Below are positions 1 to 9,991 of a stretch of 64,000 bases of DNA, in pieces. Position numbers and translations under genes: made by a program. The notes beneath the pieces were generated by a model. It was not told the DNA's origin. It searched no databases and saw only the letters and a program-made list of their open reading frames with translations. This DNA is from Acidimicrobiia bacterium (GTDB taxonomy: Bacteria; Actinomycetota; Acidimicrobiia; IMCC26256; PALSA-610), in contig JAOSJK010000012.1 in assembly GCA_027494135.1 (NCBI GenBank), positions 5,001-69,000 on the forward strand, given 5' to 3'. Every line of letters starts with the position of its first letter. Position 1 is the first letter of the stretch.

Positions 1-180
1 GCGTCGCCGCGCTGGTTCCGGGTGGACACTCACCTCGTGCTCCGAGTGATGTGGCCCAAGGGCCACCGAACCTCGAGGCGTCCGTGTCAAGCGCTTCACA
101 CCTTGTCTCGACCGTGGTCGCGACCGTCTGTGAGGCGGCAGGTAAATCTACGACAGGAGGCGACCCGTGTCAAATGGGGG

Positions 181-194
181 GCGGATCTCCGCCG
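181..194 (-). terminator. possible hairpin after tyrS
   Basis: A short inverted repeat (GGCGG and CCGCC around a four-base loop) lies 16 bases beyond the tyrS stop codon. It is the only terminator-like structure seen there, has no T-run, and may be chance in GC-rich DNA. The rest of positions 1-180 shows no convincing gene on either strand. Confidence 0.2.
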
Positions 195-209
195 GACGCC
201 ACCGGCGCC

Positions 210-1425
210 TCACGCAGTGACTTTCGCCCACGCTCGCCGGCCCACCTGCAGGAGGCGACCCGAGAGCTCGGTGATCGCGAACTCGGCCTCCGGATCGGTG
301 ACGATCTCGCCGTCGACGCGCACGCCCCCTCCGCGATCTTGCGTCTCCCTTCGCGGTTGGACGCCACGAGGCCGGCGAGCGCCAATGCCCTCGAGAGCCT
401 GATGCGCCCGTCCGGGGCCTCCCCCGCCTCAATCCTGATCTCGGGCACCTCGTCGGGGGGCCGGTGCTCCCTGAACACGCGGTCGAACTCGGCCTCGGCC
501 GCCTCCCCTGCGCCCGGTCCGTGGTAGAGATCGGCGACCGTCCTACCCAGCAGACGCTTCGCCGCGGCGGGGTGCAGGCCGCCCGAGTCGAGGTCGGCGA
601 TCGTTGCATCGACCCTCTCGGGGCCCCAGCCGGTCGTGTGGCGCAGATACGCGGGCAGGAGATCGTCGGGGATGCTCATCAGCTTGCCGAACTGGTCGGC
701 GGCCGGCTCCGAGATCCCGACGTAGTTGTCGAGCGACTTCGACATCTTCTCGCCGCCCGACAGCCCTTCGAGGAGCGGCGTGGTCAGGACCACCTGCGCC
801 GCCTGCCCCTCCTGCCCCTGGAGCTGGCGGCCGACGAGGAGGTTGAAGAGCTGATCGGTCCCCCCAGCTCGACATCGGCCCGCACCACCACTGAGTCCCA
901 GCCCTGCAGGAGCGGGTACAGCAGCTCCATGACCGAGATCGGAGCGCCGGCCGCGTAGCGCTTGGCGAAGTCGTCGCGCTCCAGCATCCTGGCGACCGTG
1001 GTGCGCGCAGCGAGGCGCAGGACCTCCTCGATCCCCATCGCTCCGAGCCACTCCGAGTTGCGACGGATCTCGAGTCGTGCCGGGTCGGGGTCGAGGATCT
1101 CCTTCACCTGCTCGACGTAGGTCTCCGAGTGGGCGTCGACCTGCTCCTTCGAGAGCCGTGGCCTGGTAGCCGAGCGCCCCGACGGGTCGCCGACCCGGGC
1201 GGTGAAGTCGCCCACGATGAGGACGGCGACGTGGCCGGAGTCCTGGAAGAGCCTCAGACGGCGGAGCACCACGGCGAATCCGAGGTGGATATCGGACGCA
1301 GTGGGGTCGATCCCCAGCTTCACCCGGAGCGGGGCTCCGCGCGAGAGCCTCCGCCGGAGGTCGTCCTCGGAGATGACGTGGACGGCCCCGGCGGTGAGGT
1401 TGCGCATCTGCTCGTCGATGTCCAT
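210..1425 (-). CDS. tyrS: tyrosyl-tRNA synthetase (two frameshifts)
   Basis: Charges tRNA-Tyr with tyrosine in the cytoplasm. The class I HIGH-type signature is seen as [12 protein letters not shown] near residue 45, and the KMSKS loop as [16 protein letters not shown]-terminal S4-like RNA-binding segment follows (ending [16 protein letters not shown]). The reconstructed product is about 405 residues, normal for the family, and the KMSKS form marks the TyrZ-like branch. The ATG at 1425 is the best start; the longer open frame runs upstream without homology. The frame breaks twice: at a six-C run (about 857-866) and at a five-C run (about 326-332). Both look like one-base homopolymer errors. 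The gene diverges from the penicillin-binding protein gene at 1650. Confidence 0.93.
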
Positions 1426-1649
1426 GTCGATCCGTGCCGTCCGTGTCGTCTGAGTCGGGTCCGTGCCCGGGTGCCCGTGGCCGCCCTCGGAGCCCCGTGA
1501 CGCCCCGCCCCTGGCCGGATCCGCTCCGGCAAGCCGGATCCGGACGGGCCCGCTGCCCGTGGGGTGCGTGGCGCCGACGGTAACACCCGCAGAGGTACGG
1601 ACCGGTGTTGCCAATGAGCAACAATGTTGTCGATGAGGAGAGTGTGACG

Positions 1650-3931
1650 GTGCCGAGGCGGTCCAGCGCGCCCCGATCGCTTGTCGTCGCGATCGCCTCA
1701 CTCACCGCGGTTGCGGCGACGCTCACAGGGTGCCGGTACTCGGTCGACCTGGAGCCGCTGGAGGACGCCGCCGAGTCGTCGCAGATCCTCGCCGCCGGGG
1801 GCGAGATCCTCGCCCGACTCGACGCCGGTGAGGACCGTACCCCCGTCCCGCTGGAGAGGATCGCTCCGGTGCTGCGCGATGCGGTCGTCGCCATCGAGGA
1901 CAACCGCTTCTACGAGCACACCGGGGTAGATGCCCGCGCGATCGCGCGGGCGCTCAAGGAGGACCTCGAGCGCGGCGAGATCGCTCAGGGGGTTCCACGA
2001 TCACCCAGCAGTACGTGCGCATGATCCTCCTCGGCCGGGAGCAGACGATCAGCCGCAAGCTGCGCGAGGCGGTCCTCGCTCTCCAGGTCGAGCGTCGCCT
2101 CGACAAGGACGAGATCCTCGAGCGGTACCTCAACACCATCTACTTCGGCAACGGGGCCTACGGCGTCGAAGCCGCAGCCGACCGCTACTTCGCCAAGCAC
2201 GCCGCCGACGTGTCGCTGGCGGAGGCGGCGCTCCTCGCCGCGCTGATCCGCGCGCCGGAGCGATACAACCCCTTCGTGGCCCCCGACATCGCCCTCGAGC
2301 GGCGGAATCTCGTCCTGTCGAAGATGACCGAGCACGGCTTCGCACCCGGCAGCGAGACCGGTGCGGCCAGGGCGGAACCGGTCGTCCTCTCCGACGAGCA
2401 CTGGCAGCGCGACTACCCGGCCGGGCACTTCATCGAGCAGGTCAAGCAGTTCATCCTCGACAACGACGACTTCGGCGAGACGCGCGACGAGCGCCGGCGC
2501 CTCCTCTTCCAGGGCGGCCTCCGGATCGAGACGACGATCGACATGCGGATGCAGATGCTCGCCGAGGACGCAGTGGCGAGGGTCCTGGTCGATCCGGCGA
2601 ACGACCCGGCGGCATCGCTCGTCGCGCTCGACCCCGCCACGGGCCGGGTCGTCGCGTACGTGGGCGGGCGCGACTTCTTCGGCGACACGGGCTACGCCAA
2701 GTTCGACCTCGCCTCCCAGGCGCGGCGTCAGGCGGGGTCGGCATTCAAGCCCTTCGTGCTCGCGGCCGCGATCGAGTCGGGGATCCCGATCGACCGCACC
2801 TACGAGGCCCCGGCCGAGATCGAGATCCCGATTCCGGGGCAGGAGCCCTGGAAGGTCGCGAACTACGACGGCGAGGGGGGCGGCACGATGAGCCTCGTCG
2901 ACGCCACGGTCGCCTCGGTCAACACCGTGTACGCGCAGCTGGTCATGGACGTGGGCGCACAGGCAGTCGTCGATCTGGCGACCCGCCTCGGCGTGGCGTC
3001 GGAGCTCGACGCGTACCCGTCGGCGGCGCTCGGCACGAACGGTGTCAGCGCCCTCGACCTGGCCTCGGCCTACGCGTCGCTCGCAGCCGACGGCCTGCAC
3101 TCGCAGCCGGCTTTCGTCTCGCGCGTCGTCGCCCCGGACGGCACGATCCTCTACGAGCACGCGCCTACCCGGGAGCGCGTCCTGCCCGCCGAGACCGCAC
3201 GCCAGGTGAACGCCATCCTGGAGCAGGTGGTCACCCGCGGGACCGGGGTGAACGCCCGGATAGGCCGGCCGGTCGCCGGCAAGACCGGTACGGGACAGGA
3301 GTGGCGGGATGCGTGGTTCGTGGGGTCGACGCCCGAGCTGACAGCCGCTGTCTGGGTCGGCTTCCCCGACGCCGAGCGCCCGATGGTCCCACCTGCGGCG
3401 CGCGCTGGTGACCGGTGGACTCTGGCCGGCACAGATCTGGGCGCTATTCGCCTCCGGAGCCCTCGCCGAGACGCCGGCGGGCGAGTTCCCGTCGCCATCG
3501 GAGTCGGAGGGGTCGCGGCCAAGCCGGTGCCGCTGATCGACACGGTCGGCATGCCGGGTGAGCGGGCCGCCGACCTCCTCGGCGATGCCGGGTACGTGGT
3601 CGCTCTCGAGGAGCGCGGCGACGTGGAGTTCCCGCCGGGGACGGTCCTCGCGCAGCGCCCCGAGGCTCACGCCCCCGTAACGCCCGGCGCGGAGGTGACG
3701 CTGGTCGTGGCCCGCGAGCCGCGCTCGCTCACGGTGCCGCTCCTACTCGGCATGACCGCGGAGGATGCCGAGACGACGGCGCACTTCGTGGGTCTCGACA
3801 TCCGGATCGTCGTGGAGGCCGAGCCTCCCCCCGGCGCCGCCGAACGCGACGGGCGGGTGTGGCGGCAGTCGATCGTCTCGGGCACTCGGGTCGACGAGAG
3901 CTCGGAGATAACCGTCTGGACGAACCCGTAG
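1650..3931 (+). CDS. class A penicillin-binding protein with PASTA domains (frameshifted)
   Basis: Bifunctional peptidoglycan glycosyltransferase/transpeptidase. Glycosyltransferase motifs [12 protein letters not shown] and, after a break, [14 protein letters not shown] are followed by [14 protein letters not shown]. The transpeptidase SxxK is SAFKP, SxN is SVN and KTG is [10 protein letters not shown]. Two PASTA-like repeats end the protein ([12 protein letters not shown] and [13 protein letters not shown]). GTG at 1650 is preferred because GAGGAG lies nine bases upstream; ATG codons at 1605 and 1614 are in frame but lack this. The N-terminus carries two arginines, a hydrophobic stretch and LTGC, a lipobox-like sequence. 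Frame breaks: a G run at 1988-1992 and a compensating pair near 3390-3408 and 3505-3520; between them another frame reads [18 protein letters not shown], as expected for the family. Confidence 0.9.
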
Positions 3932-3942
3932 CGGTCGGATCG

Positions 3943-4572
3943 TCAGCGTGGGCTCCGGCTCACGTGCGGATCGCCCGTCACGTAGTAGCGCCACGGGTGC
4001 TCATCCCCGCGGCCGGAGGAGATCCCGATCCGCACCGAGACACCCGGTCGCTCCGGCGGGTCGACGCCGTCGTCGACGATGCGCACCGGACCGCGCACCG
4101 GACCGCGCACCAAGTCGGTGCCGTCGGCTCGCCCGTCGAGCCCGAAAGCGGCGGTGAGGCGGGCCGGGCCGGCGCAGAGCTCGGTGTCGCGGCGGGCCTT
4201 CGGGCGCCGGGCCCGCATCGCGTCGAGACCTTCGACGGGTGCCGCGGCGCGCAGCAGCACCGCGTGGGGCACCGCGCCCGGCCCGCAGACGGCGTTGGCG
4301 CACCAGTGCATGCCGTAGGTGAAGTAGACGTAGAGAGAGCCCGGGCGGCCGAACATCGTCGCATTGCGCTGCGTTCGGCCGCGGTACGCATGACTCCCGG
4401 CGTCGTCGGCGCCGGCGTAGGCCTCGACCTCGACGAGGCGGGCGACGAGGCGGGCCCCCGTCTCACCGTCGACGCTCACCAGCAGCTTGTTCAACAGCTC
4501 CGGCGCGACCTCACGGGCGTCCCGGTCGTAGAAGCTGCGCGGCAGCGTGGTCCCGCGAGCGCGGCCGGTCAA
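3943..4572 (-). CDS. mpg: DNA-3-methyladenine glycosylase (AAG/MPG family)
   Basis: Base-excision repair enzyme that removes alkylated purines such as 3-methyladenine. Family signatures are clear: FYDRDAREVAPELLNKLL at the N-terminus, RLVEVEAYAGADDAGSHAY with the catalytic glutamate, TQRNATMFGRPGSLYVYFTY and MHWCANAV. Length is 209 residues, typical for the bacterial family. The frame has no ATG near its start. The TTG at 4572 overlaps the argH stop as TTGA, the same coupling seen at many junctions here, so it is chosen as start. The argH-mpg-tyrS neighbourhood is the one known from Mycobacterium. Its stop lies 11 bases from the convergent end of the penicillin-binding protein gene. Confidence 0.92.
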   Translation of the reverse strand: MTGRARGTTLPRSFYDRDAREVAPELLNKLLVSVDGETGARLVARLVEVEAYAGADDAGSHAYRGRTQRNATMFGRPGSLYVYFTYGMHWCANAVCGPGAVPHAVLLRAAAPVEGLDAMRARRPKARRDTELCAGPARLTAAFGLDGRADGTDLVRGPVRGPVRIVDDGVDPPERPGVSVRIGISSGRGDEHPWRYYVTGDPHVSRSPR

Positions 4573-6088
4573 TCCAGCCGCGCGCGCTCGTCGGCGAGCC
4601 GGGCGCGTGCGCGCTCGAGCTGCCGAGCCACCGGCGCCGGCCCGCCGCCGCCGGGTGACGTACGACGCCGTACCGCCGCGCCCGGAGCCAGTACCGGGAC
4701 GACGGAGGGACCGAGGCGCGGATCGTTGCTGACCAGCTCCTCGAGCGGGACTCCACGCTCTACCGCCTGGCGGACCAGCGCTCCGACGATCGCGTGCGCA
4801 TCGCGAAACGGCGTGCCCTGCAGGACGAGATGCTCTGCCAGGTCGGTCGCCGCCGTCGTCGCCGAGTCGGCGGCCTCCGCCATCCGCTCGTAGACGAAGC
4901 CGACCGTGTCGAGCATCCCGGCCATCGCGGAGAGGGTCAGCCTGCAGGTGTCGAGCGCGTCGAAGAGAGGCTCCTTGTCCTCCTGCAGATCGCGGTTGTA
5001 GGCGAGCGGGAGCCCCTTCAGGGTCGCGAGGAAGCCTGCGAGGCTGCCGATGAGGCGACCTGCCTTGCCGCGTGCAAGCTCCGCGATGTCGGGGTTCTTC
5101 TTCTGAGGCATCATCGACGAGCCGGTCGCGTACGCGTCGGCCAGCCGCACGAATCCGAACTCGTCGGACGCCCACAGCGCGATCTCCTCGCCGATCCTCG
5201 ATATGTGCACCTGGACCAGCGACGTGACGAAGAGGACCTCGGCTACGAAGTCACGATCGGAGACGGCGTCGAGGGAGTTCTCGAAGAGGTGCGCGAAGCC
5301 GAGATCTGCTCTGACCGACTCGGGGTCCAGGGGCAGGCTCGACCCCGCGAGCGCCCCTGCGCCGAGCGGTGAGACGTCGGCGCGCGCGAGCGCGTCGTGC
5401 CAGCGATCGATGTGCGCGCGAGCGCCCAGAAGTGTGCGAGCAGGTGGTGTGCCAGCAACACCGGCTGTGCCCGCTGGAGGTGCGTGTATCCGGGCAGATA
5501 GGCGTCGCCGGCCTCCTCGGCCCTGCGCACGAGGACCTCCTGAAGGGCGACGAGTCGCTCGATCTGATCCCGTCCCTCACGTCGCAGATAGAGCCTCAGG
5601 TCGAGCGCGACCTGGTCGTTGCGACTCCGACCCGTGTGGAGCTTCGCCCCGGGAGGGCCCGCCAGCTCGGTGACGCGCCGCTCGATCGCGGTGTGGATGT
5701 CCTCGTCGGTGGGAGCGAACGCGAACGCACCCGAGCCGAGCTCATCTCCGACCTGGGTGAGCGCCGCCGCGACCAGGGCGTGCTCCTCCTCGGTGAGCAG
5801 CCCGACGCGGGCCAGCATCGCGACGTGCGCCCGCGAGCCCGCGAGGTCGTCGACCGCGAGGCGCCGGTCGTACGGGAGGCTCACGGTGAACGCGAGCAGG
5901 TCCTCCGACGGGCCCTCGCGGAAGCGGCCGTGCCACAGAGGCCGGCCCTCGGCGGGCTTCTTCGCCGCGCGGTCGCCGCTCTCCTCCGATGAGGCGCTTC
6001 GCTGCCCACCCTGCTCGTCCTGTCCGCCGTGTCCGCCCTGCTCGTCCCCCTCGTCCTGCCCGCCCTGCTCTCCGGGTCCGGCGATCAC
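4569..6088 (-). CDS. argH: argininosuccinate lyase (one frameshift)
   Basis: Splits argininosuccinate into arginine and fumarate, the last step of arginine synthesis. Core motifs seen: LWHGRF near the start, KLHTGRSRNDQVALDLRLYL, YLPGYTHLQRAQPVLLAHHL and the fumarase/aspartase signature GSSMMPQKKNPDIAELARGK. The start is GTG at 6088, sharing GTGA with the argG stop. From there the protein begins with about 45 residues rich in Gly, Gln, Glu and Asp before the conserved LWHGRF, an unusual extension. One frame break lies near 5418-5424 (GCGCGC), after HFWALAR. Tightly coupled to argG upstream and mpg downstream. Confidence 0.93.
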
Positions 6089-7296
6089 GATGTCGCCCCC
6101 GGCCCCTGCCGGCGCGACCAGGTCTCGACCGAGAGCCCCCAGAGACGGACGAACCCGTCGGAGTCCTCGTGGCGGAAGGCATCGGACGCGTCGTACGTCG
6201 CGAGGTCGTGGTCGTAGAGCCCTCGCGGGGCCCGACGTCCCGCCGCGTAGCAGCGTCCCGGCTCGAGGCGCAGGCGCACCTCCCCCGTCACGTGCTCCTG
6301 GGTCGAGACCATGAACGCGTCGAGGGCACGCATCAGAGGCGAGTGCCAGAGGCCGTCGTAGATCAGCTCGGCGACCCTGATCTCGAGGCGCTGCTTCTCT
6401 CGCGCGACGTCGCGCTCGAGCGTCACGCCCTCGAGGTCTTGATGGGCGAGGATGAGCGCGAGAGATGCCGGGCACTCGTACACCTCGCGGCTCTTGATGC
6501 CGACGCGGCGGTTCTCGACCATGTCGATCCGTCCGAAGCCGTAGGCGCCTACGGTCGTACCGAGGGCGTCGATCATCTCGACGAGGCTCACGGCCTCGCC
6601 GTCGAGACTCACCGGCGCGCCGGCCTCGAAGCCGACGATGATCTCGCGCGGCTCCGACGGAGCATCACCCGGATCTCGGGTGAGCGTGAACGGATCCGAC
6701 GGCGGGGCGCTCCACGGGTTCTCGAGGACGCCGCACTCGATGGCGCGCCCCCACATGTTCTCGTCGATCGAGTACAGCTTCTCCTTCGTCGCCTCGATGG
6801 GTATGCCCCACTGATGGGCGAGGTCGATGCAGTCGGCGCGTGTCAGGCCCCATGTGCGCACGGGTGCGAGCACCTCGAGGTCGGGTGCCAGTGCGCGTGT
6901 CGAGACCTCGAATCGCACCTGGTCGTTCCCCTTGCCGGTGCATCCGTGACCTACGGCGTCGGCGCCGTGCCGGCGGGCCGAGGCGACCAGGTGCTCGACG
7001 ATCACAGGTCGCGAGAGCGCCGAGACGAGCGGGTACTTCCCCTCGTACATGGCATTGGCCCTGAGGGCGGGCACCAGGAACCCGGCGGCGAACTCGTCGC
7101 GCGCGTCGATCACCTCGACCTCCACCGCCCCCGCGGCCTCCGCGCGGCGGTGGATCACATCCGACTCGCCTTCGCGCATCTGCCCGACATCGACGGCGCA
7201 GCAGACGACTTCGACTCCCCAGTGCTCCCTCATCCATCGCACGGCGATGGAGGTGTCGAGACCTCCCGAGTAGGCCAGCACAACCCGCTTCGCCAC
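6085..7296 (-). CDS. argG: argininosuccinate synthase
   Basis: Joins citrulline and aspartate with ATP to make argininosuccinate. The intact 403-residue frame opens with the PP-loop motif VVLAYSGGLDTSIAVRWM and contains GCTGKGNDQVRFEVS and IDENMWGRAIECG, all typical. The start is GTG with GGAGGGAA five bases upstream. It lies 82 bases after argR in the arginine operon and overlaps argH by four bases. Confidence 0.97.
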   Translation of the reverse strand: MAKRVVLAYSGGLDTSIAVRWMREHWGVEVVCCAVDVGQMREGESDVIHRRAEAAGAVEVEVIDARDEFAAGFLVPALRANAMYEGKYPLVSALSRPVIVEHLVASARRHGADAVGHGCTGKGNDQVRFEVSTRALAPDLEVLAPVRTWGLTRADCIDLAHQWGIPIEATKEKLYSIDENMWGRAIECGVLENPWSAPPSDPFTLTRDPGDAPSEPREIIVGFEAGAPVSLDGEAVSLVEMIDALGTTVGAYGFGRIDMVENRRVGIKSREVYECPASLALILAHQDLEGVTLERDVAREKQRLEIRVAELIYDGLWHSPLMRALDAFMVSTQEHVTGEVRLRLEPGRCYAAGRRAPRGLYDHDLATYDASDAFRHEDSDGFVRLWGLSVETWSRRQGPGATS

Positions 7297-7378
7297 TACT
7301 TCCCTCCTTCGTCATCGGCGCTCGACACTAGGGCGCCGGCCGCCGGCCCACGGTCGCCCGAGGGGTGCAGAGCGAACC

Positions 7379-7852
7379 TCACAGTCCGGCGAGGTCGGCA
7401 AGGCCGGCCGCGACTTCGGACGAGGCGTGCGTCTCCGCGCAGATGAGGACGAGCGTGTCGTCGCCCGCAACGTTTCCGAGGACCCCCGGGATCCCTGCTC
7501 GATCGACGGCGGAACCGACCACGTGAGCGCTCCCAGGCAAGGTTCGCAGCAGCACGAGGTTGCCGGAGTGCGCGACCTCCACGACGAACTCGCCCATGAG
7601 GCGCCGCAGGTGATCGTCACCGGCGTCGGAGCGCTCCCGCGAGTGCTCGGGTATCGCGTACGCCATGGTGCCGCCCGGTATGCGGACCTTGACCGCGCCG
7701 AGCTCCTCGAGATCGCGGCTCACCGTCGCCTGGGTGGCCACGACGCCATCCGCCTCCAGTAGCTGCACGATCTGCGCCTGGCTCGACAGCGGCTGCTCCT
7801 CGATGATGCGGAGTATCCGGTGCTGGCGCTGGGGCTTGCCGAGAGTCGCCAT
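7379..7852 (-). CDS. argR: arginine repressor
   Basis: Arginine-sensing hexameric repressor of arginine genes. The 157-residue intact frame has the N-terminal winged helix (residues about 8-70, with SQAQIVQLLEADGVVATQATVSRDLEELG) and a C-terminal arginine-binding/oligomerization part (VVEVAHSGNLVLLRTLPGSA, GDDTLVLICA). The gene sits inside the operon it presumably controls, three bases after argF, so it should be autoregulated from the argC promoter. No separate operator is evident directly before it. Confidence 0.96.
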   Translation of the reverse strand: MATLGKPQRQHRILRIIEEQPLSSQAQIVQLLEADGVVATQATVSRDLEELGAVKVRIPGGTMAYAIPEHSRERSDAGDDHLRRLMGEFVVEVAHSGNLVLLRTLPGSAHVVGSAVDRAGIPGVLGNVAGDDTLVLICAETHASSEVAAGLADLAGL

Positions 7853-7855
7853 GGA

Positions 7856-8764
7856 TCAGGTCTCCTCCAGAAGGTCGACCAGCAGGGAGCGCGTGGCGTG
7901 CATGCGGTTCTCCGCCTGCGGCCACACGCGCGATGCAGGACCGTCGATCACCGACGCGGCGACCTCCTCGCCCCGGTGGGCCGGAAGGCAGTGGAGGAAG
8001 ATCGCACCGTCACTCGCCTCGGCCATGAGTGCGTCGTCGACGCAGTAGCCGTCGAACGCGGCCCTCCTCGCCTCGGCCTCGCCCTCCTGCCCCATCGATG
8101 TCCACACGTCGGTGTAGACGGCGTCGGCGCCGTGAACCGCCTCGTAGGGGTCACCGGTCAGCTCGATTGTGCCGCCGAGGTTGCGCGCCCGCTCGACCAC
8201 GTCGGGGTCCACCTCGAAGCCGGGCGGCGACGCGACGACCAGCTCGACGCCCGACATCGCCGCAGCGAAGGCCAGCGACGACACGACGTTGTTGCCGTCG
8301 CCCACGAACGCGACGCGCCGCCCTTCGAGGTCGCCGAGCTGCTCTTCTACGGTGAGGAGGTCGGCTAACGCCTGGCAAGGGTGTGCCGCGTCCGAGAGCA
8401 GGTTCACCACGGGTACCGAGACGGCGTCTCTCATGCGGTCGAGCGTGCTGTGCGAGAAGACGCGTGCTGCGATGACCGCGCAGTACGACGCCAACGTCCG
8501 GGCGACGTCCTCGACTGTCTCACGACGATCGAGGTCGACCTCCTCGGGGCGGATGTAGATCGGATGGCCGCCGAGGGTCACGACGGCCATCTCCGTCGAC
8601 GATCGGGTCCGGGCCGACGGCTTCTCGAAGAGGGCGGCGACGCCGCGCCCCGAGAGCACCTGCGGGATCGCCGACGGGTCGGCCTTCCACGCGCGCGCGT
8701 TCTCGAGCATGCGGCGCAGGCGCGGCGCGTCGAGGTCGTCGATCTCCAGGCAGTGTCGGGTCAC
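7856..8764 (-). CDS. argF: ornithine carbamoyltransferase
   Basis: Makes citrulline from ornithine and carbamoyl phosphate. The carbamoyl-phosphate site is FEKPSARTRSSTEMAV; HPCQALADLLT, GDGNNVVSSL and the ornithine-binding FLHCLPAHRGEEV are all present. Intact, 302 residues. It starts at GTG 8764, overlapping the argD stop as GTGA. The carbamoyl phosphate it needs would come from carAB in the pyrimidine operon of this window; no dedicated arginine carAB copy is seen. Confidence 0.97.
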   Translation of the reverse strand: MTRHCLEIDDLDAPRLRRMLENARAWKADPSAIPQVLSGRGVAALFEKPSARTRSSTEMAVVTLGGHPIYIRPEEVDLDRRETVEDVARTLASYCAVIAARVFSHSTLDRMRDAVSVPVVNLLSDAAHPCQALADLLTVEEQLGDLEGRRVAFVGDGNNVVSSLAFAAAMSGVELVVASPPGFEVDPDVVERARNLGGTIELTGDPYEAVHGADAVYTDVWTSMGQEGEAEARRAAFDGYCVDDALMAEASDGAIFLHCLPAHRGEEVAASVIDGPASRVWPQAENRMHATRSLLVDLLEET

Positions 8765-9981
8765 GGGGTCACCTCGCCCGGGTCCGTTAGCGGCGTTGCT
8801 TCGAGGACGCCGGCGAGGATCGCGACGGCCTCGTCGATCTCGTCGTCGGAGACGAGCAGCGACGGAGCGAATCTGAGGGCGCGGGGCGTGACGGCATTGA
8901 CGATGAGCCCCTCCGCGAGGCAGTGGCCCGCGACCGCGGCAGCTTCGATGCCCGGTGCAAGCTCGGCGGCCAGCAGGAGGCCGAGCCCACGCACGCTCGC
9001 GACACGAGGTAACGCGACGAGCGCGGTCGCAAGACGTGCGCCCGCCCTCTCGGCGCGCAGCGGGACGTTCTCGGCCTCCATCACGTCGAGCACCGCGAGC
9101 GCCGCCCGGGCGGCCAGCGGCTGACCGCCGAAGGTGGTGGCGTGATCGCCCGGGCGCAGAGCGCCGGCGACCTCGTGGCGCGCCCACATCGCGCCGATCG
9201 GGACCCCGTTGCCCAGCGCCTTCGCCATCGTCACCACGTCGGGCCGGATGCCGGAGTGCTCGAACCCGAACCAGCGCCCGGTACGGCCGAGGCCGGTCTG
9301 CACCTCGTCGAGGATCAGCAGAGCCTCTCGCTCGTCGCAGATCCGGCGCACCTCGCGCAGGTACTCGGGTGGCGCCGGCACCACTCCGCCCTCCCCCTGG
9401 ACGGCCTCCATCAGAACGGCGGCCACGCGCTCGTCGACGGCGGCCTCGAGGGCATCGACGTCGGCATAGGCGACCTGGCGGAACCCCTCGGGGAGCGGCT
9501 GGAACGTCTCCTGCTTCTGCGGCTGCCCCGTCGCGGCGAGTGTCGCGAGGGTGCGTCCGTGAAAGGAGCCGTAGGCCGAGACGACGTGGTAGCGCTCCGC
9601 GCCGGAGCGAGACTGCCCGTACCGCCTCGCCAGCTTGATCGCCCCTTCGTTCGCCTCGGCACCCGAGTTCGCGAAGAAGCAGCGCCCTCCCCCACCGAGG
9701 AGAGAGTCGAGGCGGGCGGCGAGCCTCGGCTGATGCTCGTTGTAGTAGAGGTTGGAGACGTGCAAGAGGGTGCGCGCCTGGTCGGCGAGCGCCTCGGCGA
9801 CGGCCGGGTGCGCGTGTCCGAGCGACGTGACGGCCAGGCCCGAGAGGAAGTCGAGGTATCGCCCGCCATCGGAGTCCCACAGCAGGGTCCCCTGGCCCCG
9901 CGTGAACGCCACGGGCAGGCGGCCGTAGGTCTGCATGACGTGCTCGGAGTCGACCTCGACGAGGTCGTCGAGCGCGCTCAC
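8761..9981 (-). CDS. argD: acetylornithine aminotransferase
   Basis: PLP-dependent class III aminotransferase converting N-acetylglutamate semialdehyde to N-acetylornithine. Seen: FANSGAEANEGAIKLARR, SAYGSFHGRTLATLA, ILDEVQTGLGRTGRWFGFEH and VTMAKALGNGVPIGAM with the PLP lysine. Intact at 406 residues. The GTG at 9981 is chosen because homology begins there (VSALDDLVEVDSEHVMQTYG); the open frame extends upstream into argB without similarity. Ten bases separate it from argB. Confidence 0.96.
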   Translation of the reverse strand: MSALDDLVEVDSEHVMQTYGRLPVAFTRGQGTLLWDSDGGRYLDFLSGLAVTSLGHAHPAVAEALADQARTLLHVSNLYYNEHQPRLAARLDSLLGGGGRCFFANSGAEANEGAIKLARRYGQSRSGAERYHVVSAYGSFHGRTLATLAATGQPQKQETFQPLPEGFRQVAYADVDALEAAVDERVAAVLMEAVQGEGGVVPAPPEYLREVRRICDEREALLILDEVQTGLGRTGRWFGFEHSGIRPDVVTMAKALGNGVPIGAMWARHEVAGALRPGDHATTFGGQPLAARAALAVLDVMEAENVPLRAERAGARLATALVALPRVASVRGLGLLLAAELAPGIEAAAVAGHCLAEGLIVNAVTPRALRFAPSLLVSDDEIDEAVAILAGVLEATPLTDPGEVTP

Positions 9982-9991
9982 AGCTCCCCGC

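Noticed and set aside
1..209. Start of an rRNA operon next to tyrS
   Set aside because: No 16S 5' sequence, boxA or processing stem was recognised in these bases.
1426..1604. Possible T-box leader before tyrS (GGGTGTTACCG resembles the T-box core)
   Set aside because: The UGGN that must pair with the tRNA acceptor end is absent (TGTT), and no specifier stem could be drawn.
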